Of a stretch of 64,000 bases of DNA, positions 10,590 through 19,111 are shown one piece after another (within the stretch, counting starts at the first letter, position 1; each line of letters starts with the position of its first letter). The position numbers and the translations under genes were made by a program. The stretch comes from Macrosoma leucophasiata. Lineage: Eukaryota; Arthropoda; Insecta; Lepidoptera; Hedylidae. The stretch spans positions 19,389,501-19,453,500 of the forward strand of contig JAWQUS010000008.1 of NCBI GenBank assembly GCA_036365455.1, given 5' to 3'. A model generated the notes under the pieces. That model had not been told where the DNA came from, did no database searches, and was given only the letters and a program-made list of their open reading frames with translations.

Positions 10590-10935
10590 AGTTTTTGGCA
10601 AGAACCTTGAAATATGCATGCTCTTATTTTATTTCATTTTCTAGGTGTATTTTTGAGTTATATTAAATAAAGTTGGTGGCATTTTGTTTGATATAGTCTT
10701 ATTACAGTGCTCGTGTATAGGGAAATAGAATAACAGTGCGAAAAAACGTTCTTTCGGGTTGCCTCCAAAACTTCATTGTAAATGTTCTGGTAAAGTAGCC
10801 ATCGCTTTACTCGAATTACTGTGACTCTGACTGACGGACTGATAAATTGACTGACTGACTCTGACTTTTACGTTGCATAATACGAATACGAAATATCGGT
10901 TCACTTGACACTGGTAATAAGCATAATATGCGATG
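10590..10935. repeat. Dispersed repeat J, copy 1
   Basis: Family with GGTGGCATTTTGTTTGATAT, TTTCGGGTTGCCTCCAAAAC, GTAGCCATCGCTTTACTCG and a CTGACTGACTGA run. Other copies are at 50927-51080, 52440-52738 (inverted) and 57345-57662. The outer end GCGATGCCAT is clear in the 52.4 and 57.6 kb copies. Confidence 0.75.
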
Positions 10936-11417
10936 CCATAAAATTAAAAAAAAAACTCCCAGCATTCTCCACAGCAAAAGGCATAATATAATAATAAGTA
11001 ACCTGGCAGGAGGGCAGCATACTTAACCCGTTTTTTAATGCCTCTGCCTTACCAGCACCCGCTCTAAGCGTACGGCCCAAGTTACTGACTGCAAAGGTAC
11101 TCATGCAAGTCGCGTCCCAGAGAAGGCATTTGCCCTTCTCCCTAGGAACAAGCCTGAGGCCCTCGGGTCTTTTACCGTCCGTACGACTTTCGATGACGGG
11201 GTTTCAATATAAGCGTTCTAATATAACGTCTCAGATATATCGGAAAAATATCGAATCAAATATTTTAAAAATTAGAACCGGATGAAATCTAATAGAAAAG
11301 TAAGAAGATATGATAAAATTAAAAGGAAAACGATATATCACAATTTTCGGAAAAACAACTAGTCTTATCGAAAAAAGTTCAATCGCGAAGATGTCGGTCG
11401 TCGACATAAGTTAAAAG

Positions 11418-11566
11418 TATAAAAGAGCTCCTACTGAATCTGTTCGTTAGAGAAGTTCTTCTGAGTACTGACAGCTCTTGAACCTCTGCTAACTGATATT
11501 TTGATTTTGACGAATAAATCTTTTTCTCGTCTACTTTTTGGAAGGAAGGAATAGAAATTTTAACTG
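11418..11566 (+). promoter_or_regulatory. TATA box, polyA signal and splice donor cluster (LTR-like or promoter)
   Basis: TATAAAAG is at 11418-11425 and AATAAA at 11513-11518. The sequence AACTGTAAGTG, a good 5' splice donor, is near 11563. TATA and polyA signals about 95 bases apart are typical of retroviral-type LTRs. A TATA promoter with a short first exon is the alternative. No gag or pol remains are found nearby. Confidence 0.35.
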
Positions 11567-11868
11567 TAAGTGTTTTCCTTATTTTAATTGACCTAATGTC
11601 GGGTGATAAGAAAATATTTAAAAAGTAGCGGAAAGTCGGGATCGGCCCTTCTTTCAGATAACTTTTATGATTTCCTTTAGTTTAAAATAAACGCTTTGGA
11701 TGCCAAAGCGGTTACCAAAGCATTTATTTTAACTTCTACATTTCTCATTATCCTTGTGAATTTCCATACAGAAGGTGATAAGATGATTCAATACTCGTAT
11801 ATCATCTTGTGTATATATACATATATGAAGAATAGATTGAGGTGATGCCAAATTAATGAGGGAATTTA

Positions 11869-12013
11869 GTTACAAATAAAAATATACGTAACAAACATAA
11901 CATGATCAGAAAAACAATTCGAATTTTAAAGAAAAATAGCAATTTATTGCTAATTTTCAAGTTTTGAATTGTTTTCGATCATGTTATGTTTATTACGTAT
12001 ATTTTTGTAAAAG
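11869..12013. mobile_element. Hairpin MITE, about 145 bp
   Basis: The arms are imperfect reverse complements centred near 11945. The left arm holds AATATACGTAACAAACATAA CATGATC and the right arm holds GATCATGTTATG TTTATTACGTATATTTTTG. No coding potential. Confidence 0.75.
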
Positions 12014-12432
12014 CTAAAGAGTTAGCTTTGTTTTGGAAGCCATTCGTTGTTTATTTTATATGCTGTATTTCTTCTGGTCACAATATGTCACCACCCATAA
12101 ATAGATTCAAAAGCATTATACACATTGGAACGGTCATTAACATGTCTCCTGCACTGAAATAACTATTGTATAATTTGTTATATATTATACAATAATTATT
12201 CGCACAACAAAATAATGAATATTCTGTAAAACAATTTGCTTATATCTAAAGTACCTATCTCATTTATCAAAACTTCTTCAAGGTTTCATTATAGTTTAAT
12301 TATAGTCAAGTGTGGTAAACGTTTGCAGATGCTTTTAAAGTGTTACACAGATTATATAGAAGCATACGTTAACGTATTGCGTCCGCATTTCCAGCCAGGG
12401 AATGTCGCGTATAGATGACATGTATCACTCAC

Positions 12433-12518
12433 CAACTTGGAGTTATCTCGTTAGCATTAGTGTTCTCCCAGGGCGGCTTGGACTGCTTTTGGAAACCGGC
12501 GCCACCACCCGCGAACAT
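12433..12518 (-). CDS. Candidate first coding exon of an unidentified host gene
   Basis: An ATG at 12518-12516 opens 28 codons (MFAGGGAGFQKQSKPPWEN, then TNANEITPS). They run straight into a consensus donor, GTGAGT, reading 12432-12427, leaving two bases of a split codon. The coding stretch is more GC-rich than its flanks and has no repeat similarity in the window, unlike nearly everything around it. The product is not recognised. The KPPWE string is loosely reminiscent of the N-terminal KPWE of the peroxisomal docking protein PEX13, but five residues are too few to assign it. Downstream exons would lie at lower coordinates or outside the window; none was found, so a long intron is implied. 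The base at -3 is T, a weak start context. Confidence 0.5.
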
Positions 12519-12720
12519 CAATACTAAATTGATGAACGGTACACTTAAAACACGAACACTACACTCTCACACGCAAAAACCCGAACAGTCGTACATAACG
12601 TAGTCATTCACGATATTGACACCGCATTGTTTACTCTTCGACAGCAAGCACTCGCTCGGCGGGAGCGAGCATTCACTATTCAATGTTTCTACGGAATATT
12701 TTGAGAGAGTACTCGGTATT
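12519..12720 (-). promoter_or_regulatory. Probable 5' UTR and promoter region of the 12.4-kb exon
   Basis: Repeat-free, CpG-containing DNA directly upstream of the candidate start codon on the minus strand. It includes GAATGCTCGCTCCCGCCGAG. No TATA box is obvious. GC-richness continues to about 12900, so a divergent promoter is possible but unproven. Confidence 0.35.
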
Positions 12721-13096
12721 CCGGGACTTTGATACGCTTTATACCGGCGCGTCGGCAAGAGCGACGATCGCTTGTTTTATTTTTGGGCGCGGACAGATTT
12801 TTTTCTTACATTTGCGTAATTTGGTACGTAGCTTTCATAGTTTTATGAGGAATTCATTAGAGGTGCGTAACGATCGAGTCATTAACGCGAGTGTGCGGTA
12901 ATTAAAAGCTGTCAATGAATATAAAACGCTGTGGGTTTGGCGTAGCTTTTTGACAGTGATGCTTTATGATTTGACAACGATACAATTTATAAATTGTGCA
13001 CTTGCCAAGTCTAACCAATGGGATTTAATAAATCATGTAATCAAATATAATTGAATTAAGTAAATCATCGGAATTATATTTTTAGCCGTAAATGGC

Positions 13097-13130
13097 AAAA
13101 ATACTCTATCGGTCTCGATAGAGTATTTTT
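13097..13130. repeat. Perfect 15-bp hairpin
   Basis: AAAAATACTCTATCG (13097-13111) and CGATAGAGTATTTTT (13116-13130) flank the loop GTCT. It has the look of an intrinsic terminator, but that bacterial function has no meaning here. Probably a small fold-back relic. Confidence 0.85.
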
Positions 13131-13399
13131 GTCTATGTCCAATGTCTATTGGCGATGTTATTTGGACTTTCTTTTTATATAAAGTATAGAGTAATAAAAA
13201 TAATGTAACATAGGTACTTACTGCAAAAAAAAACTGTAACATTAACAAAAAAATAGAAAAAAAAAAACATAAACACAAAAGCAAAATTAAAAAATAATAG
13301 GTATGTATTGGTAAGTACCTTCTACGATAATATCACAGTCTAAAGAAAACGAACATGTTATGTGATAATACCCAGTGTCTCACGGCTGCACCAAATAGA

Positions 13400-13703
13400 T
13401 TCTAGTTCAGCGATGTGTCAGGTTGAACCTGACGCTGATTTTGTACAAACTGGCTTGTTTGAACGTTTCACGGGTCTGATCCCCGTAGCGGTACAAATAT
13501 TTGAATGGCATAGAGATATATATATATATATATATATATATTTATTTATTTAAAAACATACAATAATTAGGTGAATACAATAACAGTAAGACGCAACTTA
13601 AACTCGTTCGAGTTTTACCGCGCGTCAAGTGTTTGTTTCGGGTCTGGGTGTTTGTCTGTGTCATTGTGTTGTGTGTGTACAACGACATAGGTTTATACTC
13701 TAA
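13400..13703 (+). repeat. SINE-B copy split by an AT microsatellite and repeat insertion
   Basis: The 5' part near 13440-13510 has a B-box-like GGTCTGATCCCC and GTACAAATATTTG. The 3' part at 13630-13700 reads TTTCGGGTCTGGGTGTTTGT and GTACAACGACATAGG. Both match the SINE-B at 27822-28036. Between them lie (AT)14 at about 13514-13541 and a TTTATTTATTTAAAAA LINE-like tail. The element ends within a few bases of MITE-D. Confidence 0.6.
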
Positions 13704-13705
13704 CC

Positions 13706-13847
13706 CCCTTATTCATAAACGTATTTTAGCTGAAGTGTTGCTAATCTCTGCTTTGTCTTTTTCTATTCTGCACATTTGACAATGCAAGTGACAAAGACAA
13801 AGCATTCTAAAGCTTTAACGTATCTAATGTACGTTTATGAATAAGGG
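13706..13847. mobile_element. MITE-D, short intact copy
   Basis: TIRs CCCTTATTCATAAACGTA and TACGTTTATGAATAAGGG (18 bp, perfect) bound 142 bp. The second copy, 27739-28311, has the same ends and holds two further insertions. Confidence 0.9.
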
Positions 13848-14284
13848 CGTACTTGTTTTTTAAAGCTACCAAAAAATTGGTAACTTACATTATGGTAATT
13901 GGAAAGCTATTTAGTCCAATACAGTATTAATAATTATCAAATGAAATACTATGGTTACGTTAAGTATGTCATGCACATTGTTATAACATATTACACCATT
14001 ATATTTAAAGTTAAGGTCTTAGAAGTTGTCGCATAAAATGCGCAAAAAAATAAATTTAATTCAAACTGTTCAAACGTGTTGCTCACCGATGGACGCGCCT
14101 CGCTTGATATTTTTTATATGGCAATGGCTTTGACATATTATATTACATGGCATTTTAACGACATTTTTTCGGATTAGTTAGTAATCATCATAATATTTGT
14201 ACTATTTATTTTTCGCAATAACACATGCGAGTGAACGTTAGAAATTAAAAAAAGTATAATGAAGTATGAAATTTGGCACGGTGA
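13848..14284. other. AT-rich interval, no gene seen
   Basis: No ORF or repeat family was recognised, except a possible degraded SINE-C block TTCGCAATAACACATGCG near 14213-14231. Confidence 0.4.
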
Positions 14285-14600
14285 GATTCACGAACCGCAC
14301 TACGACTTTACTTCCAGCAAAGAACGCTTGTACCCGCGACTACGTCCCCGTGAGAATTTATAATTGTTCAGTACCTACCCGGACCAAGTCGTGGACGCAA
14401 CTAGTATAAAAGTAGCCCAAGTTGCGCCTTATTACATAAGCAATCTGCCAGTGAAAGTCCCGTCAAAATCGGTAATGCCGTTCCCGAGGTTAGAACAAAC
14501 AGACAGACTGACAAAAATTGTAAAAAAATTTTTTGGTATAATATATGTACGTACCATGTACCGTGTATACATACATTTGCATTTATTGCTCTACCACCAG
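14285..14600 (+). repeat. RTE-like tail T3, copy 1
   Basis: Contains CAGTACCTACCCGGACCAAG, a CTAGTATAAAAGTAGCC block, CAGTGAAAGTCCCGTCAAAA and an ACAGACAGACTGAC run. Relatives are at 27485-27620, 50710-50926 (inverted) and 52736-53020. The order resembles 3' regions of lepidopteran RTE-type LINEs (recalled). Confidence 0.65.
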
Positions 14601-14754
14601 TAAAAATATACTTAATAGTTTCTCTATACGAATATATACACGTTAAAAGTGTGACTGGTTGTTATGATTCCAGCTAGTTTTTTTTCGTAAATGGAATCAA
14701 ACCCGAACTGATTTGTATGTATTTATTCGAAGTTGAGTAAATATTGCAGCAAAT

Positions 14755-14944
14755 ACATATTGAACTAAAACCAAAGGTCTCAATGCAGATGCATTACAAC
14801 TCCTGACTGGTGACTAGGTATGATCTTTTTCAATGTTCAAAATTAATTTATTCAATCCAGTACTATACATTACCAACTCACCGGAAGTCGGGACGTGTAG
14901 TAGTGCTAAACTCTACCATTTAGTAGCAAATACATTACCAAGGT
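14755..14944 (-). repeat. Degraded retroposon R copy
   Basis: Retains CAATGCAGATGCATTACAAC, CACCGGAAGTCGGGACGTG and a TACCATTTAGTAGCAA-type block of family R. It is clearly more diverged than the copies at 27, 42.8 and 51 kb. Confidence 0.5.
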
Positions 14945-15162
14945 AATACAGTGCCGTTTGATATTATTTCGCATTAACACATGCTTGTGAAATATATTTT
15001 ATTTTTAAAGAAAAATGGAAAGAAAAATTTGCAGGGCAGGGCTTCAGTAGCTCAATTGGAAGAGCGGCTTTACTAGATTCCCAGTAGGTCGCGAGTTCGA
15101 GCCTCGCCTGAAGTCAAATTTTTCTTTCCATTTTTCTTTAAAAATAAAAAATACAGTGCCGT
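14945..15162 (-). mobile_element. SINE-C with inverted 5' part and 13-bp TSD
   Basis: Direct repeats AATACAGTGCCGT at 14945-14957 and 15150-15162 flank 192 bp. The left part (14958-15030) is the SINE body in minus orientation. The right part is the tRNA-like head plus the start of the body in plus orientation. The arms 14996-15030 and 15116-15153 are therefore inverted repeats. The undisturbed order, head then body, is seen at 21125-21208. This is the layout expected from twin priming during retrotransposition. Confidence 0.8.
15041..15114 (+). tRNA. tRNA-like SINE head (pseudo-tRNA)
   Basis: A 74-base tRNA-like segment. The acceptor strand GCTTCAG pairs with CTGAAGT. The D arm GCTC/GAGC contains a perfect A box, TAGCTCAATTGG. 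The T arm GCGAG-TTCGAGC-CTCGC resembles a B box. The anticodon stem does not pair properly (GCTTT against TCCCA), so it is probably not a working tRNA gene but the promoter head of SINE-C. RNA polymerase III transcription is possible. Confidence 0.6.
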
Positions 15163-15213
15163 CTTCAAACTCTGCCACTGGAGCTACCTACTAGTAGAAG
15201 AATCCTCAAACTG

Positions 15214-15375
15214 TTGAAGAACCTGTAATATTTTTATGTGTATGTTCATATGTTCCATGTGCATTAAATAATAAATAAATAAATCGGCTGGACTGGTTAT
15301 CCTAAGGTCGCAGGTTCGATTCCTGCCCGAAGAATTTTTCATTCCGATTTTTCATTATTTTCTATTGAAGAACCT
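15214..15375. mobile_element. Composite retroposed insertion with 11-bp TSD
   Basis: Direct repeats TTGAAGAACCT at 15214-15224 and 15365-15375 flank 140 bp. The left half ends GTGCATTAAATAATAAATAA, like the LINE-B tail. The right half is the 3' half of another tRNA-like head (GGTCGCAGGTTCGATTCC) followed by TTTTTCATTCCGATTTTTC. The shared TSD suggests one insertion event joining both. Confidence 0.6.
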
Positions 15376-15728
15376 TAAATAATTTGAGTTGGAAGATGTT
15401 CATATCTTCCTTCTAAAATAATGGAGATGTCTTCTCAATGTTGCTACGTGGCAAATCCATACGTATTTAGACTAATAGGTTAGGATCCCACCGCAGAATC
15501 ATTTCGTTCATCCAGATATGCTGCAAACCTCATTTTTATGCATATATATAATCTAGAGAATATATATCCACTAGGTTGCCAATCAAAATTCGACCGCAAA
15601 TATTTTTATTCTTAGTTTTTTTTATCTTTAACAGCCAGCAACTCTTATTTTCGGTTGCTTTAATTTGGCTCCTGTATATCATAATAACGAGAAAAAAATA
15701 GCTTTAATTTGATATATAATTAATACAT

Positions 15729-16217
15729 AATCGCATTTATTTCACAGTGCCTTATAGAGTGCCAAGGTTCCCTTTATTAAATACATTTTATGTCCATCGA
15801 GTCAGAACCAATATTGGTAAGAACTCTCAATTGAACAGAATGGTCTGCGAATACAACATGCTCAATAAGAAAACTGAGCTTGACATTTTCAGTATGTCTC
15901 TACCAACATTAAAAAGTAGAGTGCTGGAGTCATTACATTGCATCTAGCTGTATAGCTGTAGGTGATTGCTATTCATTTTATTTAAAATTAAAATAGGCTA
16001 AAAGGTTTGATTTTCTTAGTTTTTAATTATTTTAAGTGTACATTTTATCTAGATTCTAATTTATCTAATTTTTGTGTTGCTTGATTTAATTGATTTAATT
16101 GGAATGCTGTACATACCTATAATAGGTATATGCATCAGACCAATGCTTCTATGATATATTTTGTAACTTTTTGATGTACTATGCTGTTGGTGTGTCAATA
16201 AAATAAAATAAAATAAA
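15729..16217 (+). mobile_element. LINE 3' end inserted in MITE-E
   Basis: Target sequence ATACAT flanks it at 15723-15728 and 16218-16223, and MITE-E sequence resumes exactly beyond. It carries a C-terminal coding fragment, a 3' UTR and a (TAAAA)n tail. Heavily 5'-truncated. Confidence 0.75.
15747..15947 (+). pseudogene. LINE ORF2 C-terminal fragment
   Basis: Codes for FYVHRVRTNIGKNSQLNRM, then VCEYNMLNKKTELDIFSMSL, ending LKSRVLESLHCI at a stop. The pattern of a YN pair, acidic DIF and SLxxLKSRV just before the stop is typical of the last residues of several insect LINE polyproteins. The start codon at 15747 is accidental, because the element is 5'-truncated. No catalytic residues remain. 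Confidence 0.65.
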
Positions 16218-16529
16218 ATACATGTACGTTATGGTCGTAAAAAGTTATCGGGGCGGAACTAAAATAGGTAGGAGCGGCCAAGTGCGCAACGGCAGCCGTG
16301 ATTTTTTAGAGTCTTTATACATATTGGCGTAAGGTGAACAATATTTTATTGAAAAAAAAACAAGTAAAAAATATTATTTCCCAAAAAATATATATATAAA
16401 ATACATGCGGCCAAATTTTGATTGGCAACCTAGTGAAAATACATTATCTAGGTTATAAATAAGCGTGAAAATCAGGTTTCCAGCATATCTGGATGAACGA
16501 AATAATTCTGCAGTGGGATCCTAACATAT

Positions 16530-16715
16530 AAATAAGAGCTTATTGCGCTCGCCGTTTACTCCGTGAGGTTTATTTACCTCGAGACTATAGCCGTCTCGAG
16601 ACGAGCCCTTTACATACGTCACGATAAAAACTAAAAATGACAAAGTACCTAAAAAAAATATTTAAAAAACGACATCCACGCGGGCGAAGCCGCGGGCAAC
16701 AGCTAGTGTCATATA
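16530..16715. repeat. RTE-like tail T4
   Basis: Ends ACGACATCCACGCGGGCGAA GCCGCGGGCAACAGCTAG. A short relative is at 48917-48970. An internal near-palindrome, CTCGAGACTATAGCCGTCTCGAG, lies near 16576-16598. Confidence 0.5.
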
Positions 16716-17194
16716 AATAAATGGGTTCACATTTTTAATTATGAAAGCATAACAAACAAACTGAGTTATTTTTGTATTTAAATTTTGGTATGTAATAAAT
16801 GGAAGAGTCGTCCGAATTAGAACTAACCAGGAACTGACAATAACACAGGTTAGCGTCGGATTAACATGGCGTCATTACAAAACATGAGCGTAGTTTCTAG
16901 TGCGCCGATGCAATCTCTTCCACACATGCTAAAGCAGTATCTATAATGTACAATTAGCACCGCGCTTCCTTATGCACCGCAATACAACATAAATTACTCA
17001 ATACACGTAATAATTATATGTCTATCACTGACCAAACAAAAATAACAAAATAATATTTAATACATATTTTTACATGTTTACGTTGTAGTGCTAAAACTAC
17101 TTCCACATGACCTAAAAACAGGCCCGCGAATGTTATCGGGTCATATTGTCCGCCATGATTTTATTATTGACGAGTATTGAATCAGTTTATTTTG
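16716..17194. other. No gene seen
   Basis: Ordinary AT-rich DNA. No ORF or repeat match was identified. Confidence 0.4.
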
Positions 17195-17440
17195 AGAGAT
17201 GCGTCGCCTCCCTCGCTCTTGTGTCGAAATGCGCGGGGTGAGACGAGACAGCCTTACACAACCCCTCACCTATGCGCGACTGCAGCCCGGGAGGGTCGCG
17301 GGAGGTACAGCTCCGAGCTGTGAACACCCACGCAGGCTTGCTTTATTCAGTTCCAGATTTCCTGCGTTTGTCGTCGCTTCGGCCGTGGCTGAGAAACTAA
17401 GAAAAAAGTATCTATTGTTCTTAAATTACTAATTATATCT
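17195..17440. other. GC-rich, CpG-containing island, possible 5' exon or promoter
   Basis: Locally GC-rich stretch (GATGCGTCGCCTCCCTCGCT, GCGCGACTGCAGCCCGGGAG) in AT-rich surroundings. A 77-codon plus-strand ORF here has no recognisable features. It could be an untranslated first exon for the plus-strand exon at 23654, but no clear donor was found. Confidence 0.25.
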
Positions 17441-18169
17441 ACTGTAAATTGCTTGGCGTTATCTGACTTTATTACATCAGTTTATTGAAATGCGCCGCGA
17501 GTGCCTATTTGTTAGTGTCGCGAAAATGAAGGACGTGTTGAACGCAATTGCGAAAGTGCATTGAAACAAAAACGTTTACATTGCTTTCCGATATCTGGAA
17601 TATTCTGTGTATCTATCTCAGCTACAGTTGATATTTTGTGAAGCGTGCACGGATAGTTGTCACAGGTCTGTATTTAAAATTGAAGTGTGTTTGTTGACGT
17701 TGTTGGTAAACTGCTGGGCGCGACAACAAAGACTGAGAAAGGAAATTGCTTTGTATGGCACCTTTGTTCGTAGCATATTCAAGTATAGATTTATATTATT
17801 ATACAAAATAAATGTACTGTATTCTATTATCATCACAGTCAATAATAAGATATTATAATATTTCGAATCCCTTTCCGTATCGTGGTTTAAACATCGATCG
17901 ATTAAACTCTAGTGCGTCATCATTGTTTTTCTTTGGAGGCGTTCATTCATTTGATGTATATGCAGACTTAATAGACCTAACACAACATGTTATCCCAAAT
18001 TTAGGAATTAGAAACAATCAATTCGAAAAAAAATATAAGTTTGACTACTTTATTACCTTTTCTAAATACCTAGTTAGTGACTGGATGTGGCAAATTAAAA
18101 TGCGCGTTTCCGTGCTTCGGATGGTACGCTAAGCCGTCGATCCCGGTTGCTATCGATAGATAGTAGTTG
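17441..18169. other. No supportable gene
   Basis: Two short plus-strand ORFs (17607-17858 and 17812-18132) show no domain, no compositional bias and no repeat match, and were not called. Confidence 0.4.
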
Positions 18170-18360
18170 TTAAACCTTGTCGGAGGGCTCATGGGTGGTT
18201 TGAAAAACATCCGACTACGGGTTAGCCACTAACCCTTACCATCAACCCGCATTAGAGCCGCGTGGTGGAGTAAGCTCCAGGCCTCCTCCCAAAAAGGGGA
18301 GAGACTCGTGCCCTGCAGTGGGACGTATCAAGGGTTGCCATTATTATTATTATTGTCACT
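18170..18360 (+). repeat. RTE-clade 3' tail T5, copy 1
   Basis: Contains GGTTAGCCACTAACCCTTAC, GTGGTGGAGTAAGCTCCAGG and GCCCTGCAGTGGGACGTAT, and ends in (ATT)n. The CTGCAGTGGGACG string before a trinucleotide tail is typical of RTE-clade LINEs. The sister copy is at 32180-32330. Confidence 0.7.
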
Positions 18361-19111
18361 GGAGGGCGCTATTTCAATACGTTTCATAAGATAGAAAGAC
18401 TCGGAATAGCCATGTGTCCAATCAAAACACGTCACATGCGTCGAATATTTTAATTTAAAATAAATTTCATTATCAATATAAGTAACCGAATTCATACCAA
18501 AAATAGGAGAAACGGTATCAGTTTTTGTAGTTTTTTTTAGGTTTCTTTATTAAATAGATACCTAAATCTATTGAAATTTTGGCATAAAGAAATAGATATA
18601 AGAGAAGCCTATCGAGTTGAAAAGATTTACATTACAGTCTTTACAGTCATAGAAAAAGGAAAACAAATAAATATGATAACATTTTTTTGACTCGCGTTCG
18701 TCTATTTTTTAAATATGCTACGTTTAAAGAAATGTAGCGTATGTACTCGTATTTATTGCTATATATTACATACAATATTTAGCGTCCATTTTCATTACTC
18801 AAAACTCAAAACTAGGGGACGGCAATGTGTGAAATTGAAAATATTTGGCACCTGTAACGTGTTTTGATAGTACACGTGTCTATTTCCAGTTTTTCTATCT
18901 AAGTAATGAAACAGCGCTCTCCAGTGACAACATTTGGCATTAAATTTGTGAGCTGCACGATCGACGTACCAGTGCAAGTTGTGACAGTTCCAAACACGAT
19001 GACGTGTCTGTTCAATGCCATGGTGCTGTCAATCGAATGTTCGTTAACATGGCCTTTGCTATATCGACTTGCAGAAAAAAAACTATGTAAAAAGGGCTTG
19101 AAAATAAAAAG
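18361..19111. other. No gene seen
   Basis: AT-rich DNA. Two short ORFs near 18795-19115 on opposite strands overlap each other and have no recognisable features. Confidence 0.4.

Larger units (their letters stand above)
15479..16527. mobile_element. MITE-E copy 1, split by a LINE fragment
   Basis: The left end AGGATCCCACCGCAGAATCA and the right end ATTCTGCAGTGGGATCCTAA are inverted repeats extending over about 120 bp (also ATGCTGCAAACCT / CCAGCATATCTGG). The intact copy at 21695-22172 fixes the native layout. A LINE 3' end interrupts it at 15729-16217. Confidence 0.8.

Noticed and set aside
15041..15114. Functional tRNA gene
   Set aside because: Acceptor, D and T arms are good, but the anticodon stem does not pair and the sequence is the head of a retroposed SINE with a TSD.
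17195..17440. Bacterial gene transfer suggested by GC-rich DNA
   Set aside because: No bacterial-type ORF or Shine-Dalgarno context. A CpG-rich 5' exon or promoter is simpler.
17812..18132. 106-codon plus-strand ORF
   Set aside because: No domain, repeat match, splice context or compositional signal. It lies in AT-rich DNA where such ORFs arise by chance.
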